This document shows, piece by piece, positions 32,582-44,424 of a stretch of 64,000 nt of DNA; positions within the stretch are counted from its first letter, which is position 1, and each line of letters opens with the position of its first letter. The DNA is from Diphasiastrum complanatum. Its lineage: Eukaryota; Streptophyta; Lycopodiopsida; Lycopodiales; Lycopodiaceae. A program made the translations under genes and the position numbers. Location of the stretch: NCBI GenBank assembly GCA_029204225.1, contig CM055097.1, positions 63,485,662-63,549,661 on the forward strand, read 5' to 3'. A model generated the notes under the pieces. That model had not been told where the DNA came from. It ran no database searches and saw only the letters and a program-made list of their open reading frames with translations.

Positions 32582-33367
32582 TGTTGGAGGGTTTGCGGAT
32601 ATCGAGACAACCCTAACCCTAGTTAATAAGTGAGAGGGCTTTGGCACCCTGTGTGTGTAAGTCCAACTCGATGATCACATAGTTATTTGATAATTAGAAA
32701 GTCAATAAAAGAACTTTAGGACTTTTTGTGGGACTTTTAATGTCGCAGGCCTAAATGTCAAGTTAGTGAATAAAGTTGGGACTCCCGCCAAAGTTGGTTT
32801 AAATTCAAATTCAGGTTCCCTCCAATTTGAAATGGGTTCCCACTCTTTTTTAAATATGAATAGCTAGGGAGTTAGAAATGGACCAATAGGATTTTGAGGC
32901 CAGCGTCCTCCTCTCTACTATAATTAGGGGCAAACTTGAGTTGCTCCTCATGTTCATATCTTTATTTCAATACAAGCAGATTGGTTCTCTTATGGAATGG
33001 ATTTGTGAATGTCCTTGCTCTCTATCACTTTTCCTCCATCTCTCATGCTTTATTGTATTTGCTAGTTGTTAAATCTGACTATTATTGGAATTGCTATTTC
33101 TTATTCTTTTTGTGAGAGAGAGAGGGAGAGAGAGAAAGAGTAAGCTATCTTCGTTGTGGATCATAGTGTTAATGATTGTAGTGTAAATGGTTAGGGTTAA
33201 TGAATGTTAGAGTTAGATGTGGGTCTTTCATTCATGCTGAAATTTGAAATATGCTATCACTCTCATGGGAACGAACCTATGCGTGACAACTGATTTCTTC
33301 TCCCTGATGCTAGATTGCTTGGATCTTGGGTTGAGGTTAGGCTAGGAAAGAAACCCACTACAATTTT
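32582..33367 (+). repeat. Possible gypsy 5' LTR next to a decayed primer-binding site
   Basis: The sequence begins TGTTGGAGGG just after the Copia RNase H stop and ends CCCACTACA. It is followed by TTTTGGCATCGTTGCTCG, which resembles the TTTGGCGCCGTTGCC primer-binding site seen in many plant gypsy elements. A gypsy gag follows at 33415. No second LTR copy was found in the window, so the boundaries are tentative. Confidence 0.45.
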
Positions 33368-33414
33368 GGCATCGTTGCTCGAGTTTTTTGAGGATTCTAA
33401 ATATAGTAAGTTCT

Positions 33415-34500
33415 CACAAAGAGCCAGTAAGAGATTATATTGAACGGATCAAACACCTCGGATCTGAATGTGATCCCAATCTAATCAATGAAGATGCTTT
33501 GATTATGTGATTTTTAGCAAGTCTATCCAAACAGATTAGACGCGAGCTGAAACGCCATATTAAATATGCAACGATACAAAGCGCCATGGCTGATGCAAGA
33601 GGATGAAGATTCTAACGATGAACCAAATGTTGGAATGTTGCCTTATATAGCAGGGCAAACCATGACGACATCCACCACCATTGCATCGACGAACATCAAT
33701 GCTACTGCAGAGAAGATGATCAACGAGTTTGAGAAACTAGGTCAAAAGCAACAAATGCAGTTAGAAAAGATGCAGTCTCAACTTGATGAAAAGATCAAAG
33801 CCTTGGAAGATTTCCATGTTAAAGCAAGCAAGGAACCTGAGAAGTTTGCAAAGACTTTTCCTAGCTGGCAATCATGCTATGAATGAATGTCCAACATTGA
33901 AACAACAGATGACGAATACTATTTGTCATTTGTGCAATTCTACAGGTCATGAAATAGCCTTTTGCTCATTTAATGCTCAGATTATCCAGCAAAGGTATGC
34001 TAAGCTTCAGTATCGAGAACCTACTTATCAAAAGGGGCCTGATGGAAAGCATTTCAATTTTGACCTTGGATTTCCATAATGACTAGCTCTACTAGCTCCC
34101 ACGGGACAGAGTGCTCCACCTGCAAATCTAATGGAACCAAAACCTTATGTTGGTAATGAGCAATGTAACTGTAGCAATGATCAAGAGAGTGGTCCTTCAG
34201 AGCAATATGCTATTTATGTTGCTGTGCAACAACAAACAGCTAGACAATGGACCAGAGCACCACTTGGATGTTTTGCATGCGGGGAGAATCACAGAGTCGC
34301 TGAATGTCCAAACAAGGTAAAGTTTGTACCATTCCGTAGAGACTATGGTTATGGACACTGTTATAAAGATTGTCCTACAAGACCCAATCTACCTTCGGTT
34401 ACTGCTCCAGTGAACTTGATTACAATCAAGAAAAGTCCAGTAGTTCAATCTGAACCAATTGCACCTTTAATTATTGTTACTAGAGCTCAGAAATAGAAAG
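33415..34500 (+). pseudogene. Ty3/gypsy gag remnant with zinc knuckles
   Basis: The end of the gag capsid domain lies at about 33420-33570 (YIERIKHLGSECDPNLINED, then SLSKQIRRELKRH after a stop). A coiled-coil-like Gln/Met/Glu-rich segment at 33700-33840 follows. Zinc knuckles are CHLCNSTGHEIAFC at about 33930 (complete CCHC) and CFACGENHRVAEC at about 34270, which is one residue short. A downstream basic region ends IIVTRAQ and a stop at 34494. Frame changes occur near 33600 and 33850. Protease and pol are missing. Confidence 0.75.
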
Positions 34501-36048
34501 GAGTACTAGTTGATCCAGTACCTGCTCAATCTGCACCAACTACAGATATACCTACCGCATCAGGCGTGTATCCGAACCTTAAAGTAGAAAAGAAGAGATA
34601 CCAGAAAATGGATGTCTTTCATTGTTTTTTGAAACTAGAAACTGTGCAACAAAACTTCCAATTTGAATTTCATTCAGATTACCTCACCATTTCATTTTTG
34701 CGGCTTTTACAATTTGGCGATTCTTTCTTGAGCCCACATGAATTTTGCATTCCTCACCTTGCACAAGCTGCATGAAATCATTGTCCCAAGGAATATTTGA
34801 AGGTTCGACAATTGTACTTGAAGCTCCTAATTTATAACAATGAAATTCTTAAGTTGTTGATGTGTCTTTGAGGTCATTGAACAAACTGATTTTTTGTTCT
34901 TCAAAAAAGTCCATCCATCAATGTTGATCAAACTCGTCAAAAAACTAATAAGCTGCTTGAATACTTGATTTCAAAAAATTTCATGAGGCAAATAGATCAA
35001 CCTCACGATGTTCTCTTTGTACCTTTTGTTCTTCTAGCATGGATTTTAAAGGAGACAACGCAGCATGCTTGACGTGAGCAGAAGACATATGAGCAAAAAA
35101 TGAACTCCTTCAGGAGGTAGCCATGAAACTGGATTTGAAACTTGTTTGCCCCATAAAAATGTAATACTTGTTTCATTACATTGATTTTAATCTGATGTTA
35201 AAAGCTAATATCATTAATATCAGCTACACAACGCTCTGTCTCATTAAACGCCTTAATATAATCACAAAAATCATGTGTGTCTTATTAACAACACGTTTGG
35301 CTTTGGCACATACAATTCTTCAACAATGCTAAATTGAAGCATTGGTAAAGAAAATGTCTTTTTGCATCTCAATCTCTTGGAAAAACAACTGAACATCTGA
35401 TCAATTTGATCGTGGGTGTCCACCGACAAAAACATTGATTTTTCTACATTGGCAAGATTGGTGGAGTAGCCTTGTAACCAAAGATCTTTTATGGATTTGG
35501 ATAATCAATGATCTGAATTCTTTCACACATTACATATTTAATAGTCTATAGAAATTTAACCTTTCTATACACTCTATAATTTTTACTCACATTTTCTAAT
35601 ACTTTATAAAAATACATGAGATTATGCATAGATTGACAAAATACCGACTTCGACAAATCAAAAAAGAAAAAAAAGAAAAAAGAAGAAGCTGATAGGCATT
35701 TTATTCAAAGATAAAATGTAGATAATATATCAAGATGCATCTTCGTGAAAATGTAGATTCAAGAAAAAAAATGACAATTTGTAGCAAGTTGAACATTCAT
35801 GATTTGGAGCACTTCTATGATCGAACATTTCTAAATTTGGATCATGTTTGCATAAAATTCAAATCAAGGATGTTAGAACATGAGATCAAAGATGTTTGAA
35901 TACAAATTCAAATTGAATTTGAACAAAGTTCGATCCGAGAAACTATCAAGCGTCATTTGAATTTTTCATAGTGCTACTCGAAATGGAGCAATCCATCTGC
36001 ATGATCCAATAGTGACGACATCATTGCATGATCATATTTTCACTACTA

Positions 36049-36050
<2 letters not shown>
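34501..36050. other. Non-coding or decayed sequence
   Basis: After a 69-codon open frame (34566-34775) without motifs, the sequence is AT-rich with only short frames on both strands. Minus-strand fragments near 35250-35470 look protein-like but could not be assigned. Confidence 0.3.

Positions 36051-36099
<49 letters not shown>
36051..36099. repeat. (AC)n microsatellite
   Basis: About 24 AC units directly precede repeat R1 copy 2, while copy 1 is directly followed by an AC/CG-rich tract. Confidence 0.95.
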
Positions 36100-36102
<3 letters not shown>

Positions 36103-36142
36103 TGAAGATTTCACACGTGAGGGGATAGCCTAAAATGTGTGA

Positions 36143-36744
36143 TTGATCTCCTAAGATGTGGGTGATTGCACAAAGATCAAGCACTTGATGGATTTCAAGA
36201 TCTATCTTCAAAAATCTAAGGCAAGAGCACATAGAACATGCATAAATCATTCACCAAAGTACATTCACATGTCAAGGCAACTCATGATGAAAAAACTAAG
36301 TATAGAAAAGGCTTGCTCTCGGGTAGAGAGAGAATACATGCAATAGCTCTCGAGTAGAGAGAGAAACCAACTAAAAGTGTATATATAGAATCTCACAAAG
36401 TCTCCAAAGAACTAAGTTCAAATGGTTCTCTCTCATATACTAGTAGAAACTCGAGCTAGGGAGCTCCTCCAAATTTGATTGGCTTAGTACCATAAGGTCC
36501 CTCAAACTTGATTGGACCAATTTCACGGATCTCTCTCTTTTGATTGGTCACATGATTTTATGACAACACATATGAAAGTTTCACTCACCCTCTTTGAACA
36601 TGCCATGTGTAGAAATCCTAAGCTAACTCGAGCTACATCACTCTTCAAATTTGCCCTAATCACCTACTAACATGTGTCAATAGGCTAAAAAAGTCTAAAC
36701 ACCCCTGAACTCAACATAGATAGCTTTTACCAAATTTTCACACT
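36143..36744. repeat. Dispersed repeat R1, copy 2
   Basis: It closely matches 30367-30930 in the same orientation, with small indels (an extra TACATGCAATAGCTCTCGAG near 36335 and an extra segment near 36590). It ends at the same CCAAATTTTCACA. The two copies could be LTRs, but the sequence between them mixes Copia and gypsy pieces, so a simple LTR pair is not supported. Confidence 0.7.
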
Positions 36745-37346
<602 letters not shown>

Positions 37347-37409
37347 TGCTGACGGCCGAGCTATCTAAGAAAGGATGAGGGAGCCGGCCCTATTTTTTTC
37401 TATTTTCAA

Positions 37410-37887
37410 TGTAAAGGCCCTATAGGATTGCTCCTAAGATGATGATAGGAAAACACAATAGAAGAGACTATGGAGCCAAACGGCCCAACCAATTCTAGAT
37501 TAAACCTGGATCTAGCCCCCAAGCCATGCCATGTGAAGCAAGAGCAGAAGAGAGAAACTGGTAACCTAAACCCATATGTCGACGGGAGAATCCCCACCTC
37601 ATTATATAGAGAGTAGAGTCCTGTGCATGTAACCATTGCAATCCCCATGCAGGTCAACTATAAATAGATCACACCTCTTCATGCAGTCCTCCTGCCTATA
37701 TCTGTCACACAGACATGCAATGCTCCAAATGTCTCAATTAGAGTGTCTGGGTCCTCTCAAGATAATTAGTCACAAACTCACCTTGACATGGAATTAAATC
37801 ATGGCGTGACCAATAATCTTGAGTACTGAAGGGCCGGTCTACCATATTAGGACTATTCCAGGTCCTTAACCGAATATGGCCATAACA
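37410..37887 (-). repeat. Copia-type LTR in inverted orientation (left arm of palindrome)
   Basis: It runs from TGTAAAGGCC to CCATAACA (478 bp) and is the reverse complement of 38204-38680 with a few differences. Adjacent TTCTTCCCTCCTT (37888-37900) is the reverse complement of the polypurine tract beside the right LTR, so this is the 3' LTR of a minus-strand element. Confidence 0.85.
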
Positions 37888-38203
37888 TTCTTCCCTCCTT
37901 AGACTGCATCTATCCTTCGAAGCTCCTCAAGACAGGAAAGAACTACAGGAACAGTTCCTTTAACTTACAATATTAACCGAGGAAATCATTATTCTTAGTC
38001 TGACTTCCATATCAAACAAGTACTCAGAGATAGACCTATTTCCAATAGTTAATCTCTGTTCTAGAGTACGACTCAAGTTTGAAAAAGTACACTAAGCAAT
38101 AATGATTTCCTCGGTTAATATTGTAAGTTAAAGGAACTATTCCTGTAATTCTTTCCTGTCTTGAGGAGCTTCTAAGGATAGAAGCAGTTTAAGGAGGGAA
38201 GAA
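37888..38203. repeat. Palindrome centre with two opposed polypurine tracts
   Basis: Positions 37888-37993 pair with 38099-38203 as inverted copies. About 105 bp between them is unique. The right side carries the polypurine tract AAGGAGGGAAGAA at 38191-38203. Confidence 0.8.
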
Positions 38204-38680
38204 TGTTATGGCCATATTCGGATAAGGACCTGGAATAGTCCTAATATGGTAGACCGGCCCTCCAGTACTCAAGATTATTGGTCATGCCATGATTTAATTC
38301 CATGTCAAGGCCAGCTTGTGACTGATTATCTTGAGAGGACCCAGACACTCTAATTGAGACATTTGAAGCATTGCATGTCTGTGTGACAGATATAGGCAGG
38401 AGGACTGCATGAAGAGGTGTGATCTATTTATAGTTGACTTGCATGGGGATTGCATGGTTACATGCACAGGACTCTACTCTCTATATAATGAGGTGGGGAT
38501 TCTCCCGTCGACATATGGGATTAGGTTACCAGTTTCTCTCTTCTGCTCTTGCTTCACATGGCATGGCTTGGGGGCTAGATCCAGGTTTGATCTAGGATTG
38601 GTTGGGCCGTTTGGCTCCATAGTTTCTTCTATTGTGTTTTCCTATCCTCATCTTAGGAGCAATCCTATAGGGCCTTTACA
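38204..38680 (+). repeat. Copia-type LTR (right arm of palindrome)
   Basis: It begins TGTTATGGCC just after a polypurine tract and ends GGCCTTTACA (477 bp). A TATA-like CTATATAATG at about 38480 fits an LTR promoter. It forms a 1.27 kb palindrome with 37410-37887. Confidence 0.85.
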
Positions 38681-38689
38681 CCAGTACTC

Positions 38690-40220
38690 TAATTGCTCAA
38701 GGCAAAAGGAAGGAAAACCTATATCATCTGAAGGTAAGCCTACCTGTAGATCAGGTGCATCAGACTCATGACGACTCGCTAGACACTCTGTGGCACAGAA
38801 GACTATGCCACATGAACTCAATGGCACTTTATCAAGCAAGCCATCATGGAGCGATAACAGGGGTCAACATCTCGAATGCAACCAGTTCGACCACCTGTGA
38901 TGCATGTTTGAAGGGCTAGATGTCACGCACTCCATTCATCAAAGACTCCTATAGAACGACTAAGATTCTGGAGTTAGTGCATTCTGACATATGCGGACCA
39001 TTCAATGTGATCTCAGTAGGAGGTTCAAAGTATTATATAACCTTCATTGATGATTATAGCAAATTTTCCAAAGTGTATTTTATCCAAAATAAATCTGAAG
39101 CAGTTGATAAATTCACAAAATATGTGAATTGGGCTGAGAGATGTACAGACAACAAAATTAAGCAGATAAGGACAGATCGAGATGGCGAATACATCTCGAA
39201 TCGCTTCACTGACTGATCATGGCATCATTCATAGAAGGACTGCAGCCTACACACCGCAACACAATGGTGTTGCAGAAAGAAAGAACATGACCTTGATGGA
39301 AGCAGCCAAATGTATGATGGCCTACTCGAAGGCTCCAAGGGTACTGTGGGCTAAAGCAGTAGCTACAGCCGCATACATCCATAACAGGACAGGTAAGTCT
39401 GGTGTCCCTCACACGACACCACACGAGCTATGGTGGGGTAGAAAGCCCAACCTGTCTCACGTGAGAATCGTTGGCTGTGCAGCTTATGTACATATTCCTG
39501 ATAAGATTCGTAAGAAGCTTGATGAGAAAGCCGAGCAGGGATTCATGGTAGGTTATGACAACAATTCGTCATATCACAGAGTCTACATGCCAGACACGAA
39601 CATTGTGAAAATAGTGAGAGATGTCAGATTTGATGAGAGCAGGACAATGGCCAACGACGATCCTGTCAGCTACAAAGTTCTGGAGAGACAGTACTATGAC
39701 ATGTTGTCAATGACAGAGGGAGCAGAGGACGAACACGAAAACGAAGATTTTCGAGTCATCTCCCATTCGAGCGACGAATCTGAAGAAGAAAGATTCGAGA
39801 GGCAGCCTGCTGCCACAGTTCTTGTAAACCAAGATGGTTCCGGACCGAGCAGAGCAGACAAAGGAAAAGGCATTGCTGTCCCAAGAGAATCTCCTATAAG
39901 GTCGACTAGACCACGAAGAGTGCCAGCAAGATATGTGCCAGATAGCTCAGCTTTCACATCAGAAGAGTTCTGCAGATTCAGTGGTAAACCACAGACTTTT
40001 GAGGAAGCGATTGAATGTCCAGAAAAGGAAAGATGGATCCAAGCCATGAACGAAGAGATGGAGTCCATGAGGAAGAATCAGGTATGGACGTTGCAGCCAT
40101 TACCACATAAGCGCAAAACTGTCAAATACAAATGGGTTTTCAAGCTCAAATACGGACCTGTGAGAGAACTGTATTTCTCTCACACCAACGCACTGCATGG
40201 ATCTGCATGCAATGCTTGAA
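38690..40220 (+). pseudogene. Copia pol remnant: pre-integrase, integrase, start of reverse transcriptase
   Basis: A GAG-pre-integrase segment at about 38690-38918 contains DTLWHRRLCHMNSMALYQAS and CDACLKG, then a stop. The integrase core starts with LELVHSDICGPF at about 38974, then IDDYSKFSKVYF and RTDRDGEYI. After a frameshift at about 39190 a clean 345-codon frame gives AAYTPQHNGVAERKN, LWAKAVATAAYIHNR, the zinc-free C-terminal domain with GFMVGYDNNSSYHRVY, an acidic linker, and the first part of reverse transcriptase (EKERWIQAMNEEMESM, VKYKWVFKLKY) before truncation at about 40170. This is the longest intact Copia frame in the window. Confidence 0.92.
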
Positions 40221-40600
40221 GAATCAAAGAAAGATCAATAGATGATCTTGTAGCCATTGCGCACACGTTGATTTATGATGCATGATCTTGAATGCAGATG
40301 TGTCCGATGTTATTCAAATATCTGATTCTTCCATTCATTTCAATTCCGCACATTGGTTGAATTTGTTGAATGCTACATTAATTTATAAACGTAGATTAGC
40401 AGTGTCTGACTACATTCTGGAGGACTGTAGGAGTGATTCAGCTGGCAGTGTCCAGCGACCACATCTGAACTCCATCCGAATCGCATTGAGTCATGGTTGC
40501 TTAGCTTTCGCGACAGTTTAGCGACTGTTTCGCGACTGGAAAAGATTTTTTCACTCCTCATCAAAATTGAGATACCATAGCATAGCATCTCTACTTTGTT
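40221..40600. other. Non-coding stretch between Copia remnants
   Basis: A 79-codon open frame (40282-40521) without motifs is present. TAGCGACTGTTTCGCGACTGG-like short repeats occur near 40510-40540. Confidence 0.3.
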
Positions 40601-40609
40601 GATCTTGTA

Positions 40610-41415
40610 CTATGAGTAGTGTCGGGTCTTCATGAGAGGTTTTGGTAGAATCGAAGCCTCCATCCTGCTGCTGCATCTTCTTCTTTGCTTCGTTATGCTT
40701 GAGAACTCGACAGTCCTTGATGTTGTGGTTGGTTCTCTTGCAGTACTTGTAGAAGAGCTTGATTTTCGGCTTTTGATGTTGTCGATTGTGCTGTTGTAGT
40801 TGTTGGTTTGAATCAGTTTGCTCAACTTTGGTCTGTTTGTCCTTTTAAGTTCTCTTCTTCTGGGACTGTTGCTTATTCGAATAGAGGGCGACTGTCTTCA
40901 TATACAACGTTGATGATAAGATTTTCCTTCTTACTTCTTCATGCTAACTTTTGTAGAGACAGGTCAGGAGCATTGCTCAAGAGCAATACTAAATTGTCGT
41001 AAGAGGGAGGAAGACTGGATAGAAGAGACATGTTAGCATCTTCGTCTGATTCTGGCGAACCTACTGCAGCTAGCTGGTTGGGCGGCTATTTGAATTCGTT
41101 CAGATGATCAGTGACTGAGGTTCCTTCACTCATTTTGAACGAGAAAAACTTCTTTCTCAAAAAGAGACTAGTCGAAACATCTGTCATTTCATACAAACTA
41201 GAAAGAATGTCCCATGCTTGGAACAATTCTACATGAGCTATTTGTGAATCTTTAAGATTTAGAGATACAATGGCAAGTGCTTTCCTTAGTTTCCCAAGTG
41301 GTCAACATGTCAGGTTCTGCCGGTTTGGCTATTGAACCATTGACGTATTCCCAAAGTTCTTTTCCAATGAGTATGATCCTCATTTTGAATTTCCACATGT
41401 GAAAGTCATCATCGT
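40610..41415 (-). pseudogene. Copia gag remnant
   Basis: On the minus strand, gag begins near 41410 with FKMRIILIGKELWEYVNGS. It continues in shifting frames with NLKDSQIAHVELFQAWDILS, then LLSSLPPSYDNLVLLLSNAP near 41015. A zinc knuckle follows near 40750 (YKYCKRTNHNIKDC), in which the first Cys of the CCHC set is Tyr. This is a UBN2-type Copia gag, broken by several frameshifts. Confidence 0.8.
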
Positions 41416-41796
41416 TGAACATATTGATCAATCAGATCTCTAAAGATGTACCTTCTATAGGCGATTGAGGATAACTATCACTCAATCTTTTGATGACAAT
41501 TGTTTCACTAATGTTAGGGATTTATCCATCTAGTGTCTTTTTGGTGTTGTTGCAAAGTAAATTAAATTATTCACAATGTGCATCATATTAATAGTCCAAG
41601 CCAATGTTGCAACTTGTGGGCTTCCACTAGAGAAAGTTTTAATTCCAAAAGGGCCTTATCAGAAATCGTGCCTTAGTAAGAGAATGTTAGAGAGAGAATA
41701 ATAAAATGACCGGAATTTTTCTTATTTTTCTAGTTTTTGGTGCTGCCCACCGTCGTCTAACTTGTGTGGTTGGCTCATTTTTTGAAGTACATTAAC
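41416..41796. other. Non-coding stretch up to the gag-protease element
   Basis: Probably the 5' leader of the minus-strand Copia remnant. I recognise no LTR boundary. Confidence 0.3.
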
Positions 41797-41801
41797 AATG
41801 C

Positions 41802-42721
41802 TGTTGCGCCGGCGCCTCAAAGGGCGCTGGGACTTGAGCGGTTTCCCCAACATGCGCTTAAGTCTAACATTCATCCATCATGCACTTACGTAAAAGCCAA
41901 CTCAGAAACGTAACAAGCTTAACCATTCAGACTTAAGAAAACTGGAATCCCAACCAACCCGAAAGCCAACTCAGAATCCGTCCCCAAAAGATAACCAAAG
42001 GCAAAGACAAGCCACACATGAAACCCAAGGCATAGTGGTCGCCAAACTGACCAATTGGCATAGCGGCAAGCCCCATGTCGATGACAGGGACCCTTAGGCG
42101 CCAGCGACGCAAAAAGGTTGTAGTAAGGGTCCTTCCACTTGGACCAGTCCCGGAGGCGAAACCGAAATGGTAATCATCCCCAAGGATCAACTTTATTAGA
42201 TTTGGAAGAGGTTACATTCATACATAGACTGACCGGTCTCGGGGCCACCAACACGTGCTGGGCATTGTGCCTGGCTCGTGCTGGTAGAGGGAGCTGAGAC
42301 CTGGCGACTGGATTCTTGGCGCTGGTTGAGCTGCCCAAGTTTCTGTCTGCCGGACTCCCCCTATAGTTCTGCTGTGATTCGGCGCACCCCCTCTGGTTTG
42401 AAACATAGTGCTTTCTGGTAAAGCACGCTTTTTAGGACTTAGTTTTTATTTTGCTGATTAAGCCTGGCAAGCCTGGCAGAATCAGTCTGGCTCCCGGACA
42501 TGGGTCCCGGGAGCCGTCCCGGCGGCCGAATCAACCTGCTTTCCTGACTAGGCCATGGCTCGAGCTCCAAAGCTAGATCATGACTTTGTGACTACTTGAC
42601 TGGCTCACCACAGGTCGGAGGCTCAGTCCTTGACGTTCTAACTTGCTCTGGGACCTTAGGGAGTGTCACCCCTTTGAGTCTTACAGGGCACGCTGGGTGC
42701 ACCCGAGTCAGCTTTACAACA
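41802..42721 (-). repeat. 3' LTR of the gag-protease element (920 bp)
   Basis: On the minus strand it reads TGTTGTAAAGC to GGCGCAACA. It equals the LTR at 46134-47053 except at about five positions (for example G/A differences near 41990, 42110 and 42556). Confidence 0.95.
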
Positions 42722-42731
42722 TCCTCCCCTC
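42722..42731 (-). other. Polypurine tract of the gag-protease element
   Basis: The minus strand reads GAGGGGAGGA, immediately upstream of the 3' LTR. Confidence 0.85.
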
Positions 42732-43089
42732 GTTTGAGAAAGCTGATGTCCTCATCAGGGCCGAACTAGAACCTAAGACTCATGGCACGGGCTTAATTCA
42801 CCGGCCAGACTTTAGTCACATATACAAGGGCACGGGCTTGATTCACCGGCCAAAAGGAAACCAACTGTAAAGCGGAGTAATGATATTGTGTTTTACACCC
42901 AGCACAGGAAAAGTGTGGATCTAGTTCATTTACGTAAAACCTGTGTGAAGCTGTTGCACTTAGACATTAAACTGAAGCTCACTCCTCAATGAGAAATGCG
43001 GCTTACTTTATTAGCATGAAAGAAAAAGGTACTCACAGCTCCCTTAAGTCTCAGATATGTCATTGTCGTCGCACATCTGGATGAGTCCC
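42732..43089 (-). other. Non-coding interior tail of the gag-protease element
   Basis: About 360 bp lie between the protease stop and the polypurine tract, with no reading frame of note. It includes a short tandem duplication with CACGGGCTTGATTCACCGGCC (42785 and 42831 regions), where pol would sit in a complete element. Confidence 0.7.
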
Positions 43090-43860
43090 CTAGGACTCTA
43101 GATATTTCGTTTGGTCGTCCAGGTTGAGCTCCTTGAGCTCTGCATCGGCACTTACATTCACCTTTGACGTAGAAACTGCAGGCAATGTTGGCTCCATTTG
43201 ACCTCGCGTCAGCTGGTTTGTCACTGTTGGATGTCTTTCGTTAAAAAAGTGAGCTTTCGCTTGGTCACACAAGGTGAGCTCCTTGAGCTCTGCATCGGCA
43301 CTTGAATTCACCTTTGATGTAGAGACTATAGGCAATGTTGGCTCCATTTGTTCCCGTGTCAGCTGGTCTGTCACTGTTGGCTGTCCTTCGTTAAATAGGT
43401 GAATGAGATTGGGAGGAATGGTTGGCTCAAGTTCATTTGTGTCGTTCTTTTCTAGTTGGTCCCCTGGCACAGCTCTGACGACACAAGGTCTCCTGCCATT
43501 ATATAATAACACAAGGTTAACCCCTTTTGCCAAGAAGGCCACCACATGTTCGTTAAACCAGCTTAATCCCAAAATAGCGTCGAAGGCATCCATCTTCAAG
43601 ATTGTGAACGTTAGTCGATTCTTCCAAGCTCTCAGAGAGATTGGTAAGTTGGTTGCCAATCTACAAGTGGTCATTGTACCTTTCGCGGTCTCCACACAAA
43701 TAGGAGTCACATTTTCTTCACATTGGATGTCCAATTCTCTTGTCAGTTTTTCTGACAAGTAGTTATGTGACGCCCCCAGGTCTACCATGAAGTAAATGAT
43801 CCTGCCTTGAATACAGCCTTTCAGGTACAATAACTTGGATCCTCTCGTAGGAGTCGCCAT
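43090..43860 (-). CDS. Retroelement aspartic protease with duplicated C-terminal extension
   Basis: The 256-codon frame begins MATPTRGSKLLYLKGCI and contains the retropepsin fold landmarks FMVDLGASHNYLSEKL (residues 26-41) and DAILGLSWF (about residues 93-101). The active-site triplet is DLG rather than the usual D-S/T-G, which may reduce activity. Residues about 153-255 hold two tandem copies of a ~44-residue unit with PTVT(D/N)QLTR, QMEPTLP and SADAELKEL. The frame is the same as the preceding zinc-knuckle frame, separated only by a single TAG at 43894-43896, so a gag-protease readthrough product is conceivable. The M at 43860 is an arbitrary in-frame start. Confidence 0.75.
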   Translation of the reverse strand: MATPTRGSKLLYLKGCIQGRIIYFMVDLGASHNYLSEKLTRELDIQCEENVTPICVETAKGTMTTCRLATNLPISLRAWKNRLTFTILKMDAFDAILGLSWFNEHVVAFLAKGVNLVLLYNGRRPCVVRAVPGDQLEKNDTNELEPTIPPNLIHLFNEGQPTVTDQLTREQMEPTLPIVSTSKVNSSADAELKELTLCDQAKAHFFNERHPTVTNQLTRGQMEPTLPAVSTSKVNVSADAELKELNLDDQTKYLES

Positions 43861-43893
43861 AAGATGTTCACGATACGCCGCAAGTGCCCCTAT

Positions 43894-44424
43894 CTATTGC
43901 AAGGCATTCAGGTCAGACTCCGTCAAATCCATTTCTGGGTCCTCTTCATCATCTTGTTCACCATCTTCTTGATCAAATGCCTCTCTCTCCATCCTATCAA
44001 ATCCTTCAATGGCAGCCATGATTTGCTTATTCAATGGTTTGGGGCATGACCTCCAAGAGTGACCTTGCTGATGACAGTTGAAGCAACGCATGGAACTGCC
44101 CACTGTTGGTGAGCTGTTGCTGTGACTAGCTGAAGGTCCAACATTGTTTCTTCTATGGAACATGTTCCCTCCATTGTTGCCTTGGTTGCCAAACCCTGTT
44201 TTTGTTGGGAATTTGTTCACGCTACTCGAGGCTTGGTTGCCATTTGGAACTGAGTCCCCCCTTGAAAAGAAGCTCGGACTCGGTCTGGATCCACTAAATA
44301 CTCTTGTTGAGGTTGCGGGAGCAGCTGGTGCCAATGTGCTCTCATAATCACAAACCATTTCAGCCGCTCGAATAGTTGAATTGAAATCATGGGCATGTAG
44401 CTGTCTATTGCACGCCGGGTCCAA
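43894..44424 (-). CDS. Gag C-terminal part with zinc knuckle (second frame)
   Basis: This frame continues the gag capsid (HDFNSTIRAAEMVCDYE), then has a Ser/Pro/Asn-rich linker, one CCHC zinc knuckle (CFNCHQQGHSWRSC) for RNA binding, and an acidic C-terminus ending SDLNALQ and TAG. It is shifted by one base relative to the upstream gag frame. The junction is at about 44395, so this copy needs a frameshift or carries a one-base indel. Confidence 0.8.
   Translation of the reverse strand: MDPACNRQLHAHDFNSTIRAAEMVCDYESTLAPAAPATSTRVFSGSRPSPSFFSRGDSVPNGNQASSSVNKFPTKTGFGNQGNNGGNMFHRRNNVGPSASHSNSSPTVGSSMRCFNCHQQGHSWRSCPKPLNKQIMAAIEGFDRMEREAFDQEDGEQDDEEDPEMDLTESDLNALQ

Noticed and set aside
30367-36744. 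R1 copies 1 and 2 as the LTR pair of one element
   Set aside because: The interior mixes a Copia RNase H and a gypsy gag, and no primer-binding site or polypurine tract matches the copies.
42218-42406. Small open frames within the 920-bp LTRs (both copies)
   Set aside because: They are identical in both LTRs only because the LTRs are duplicates, and they show no protein family features.
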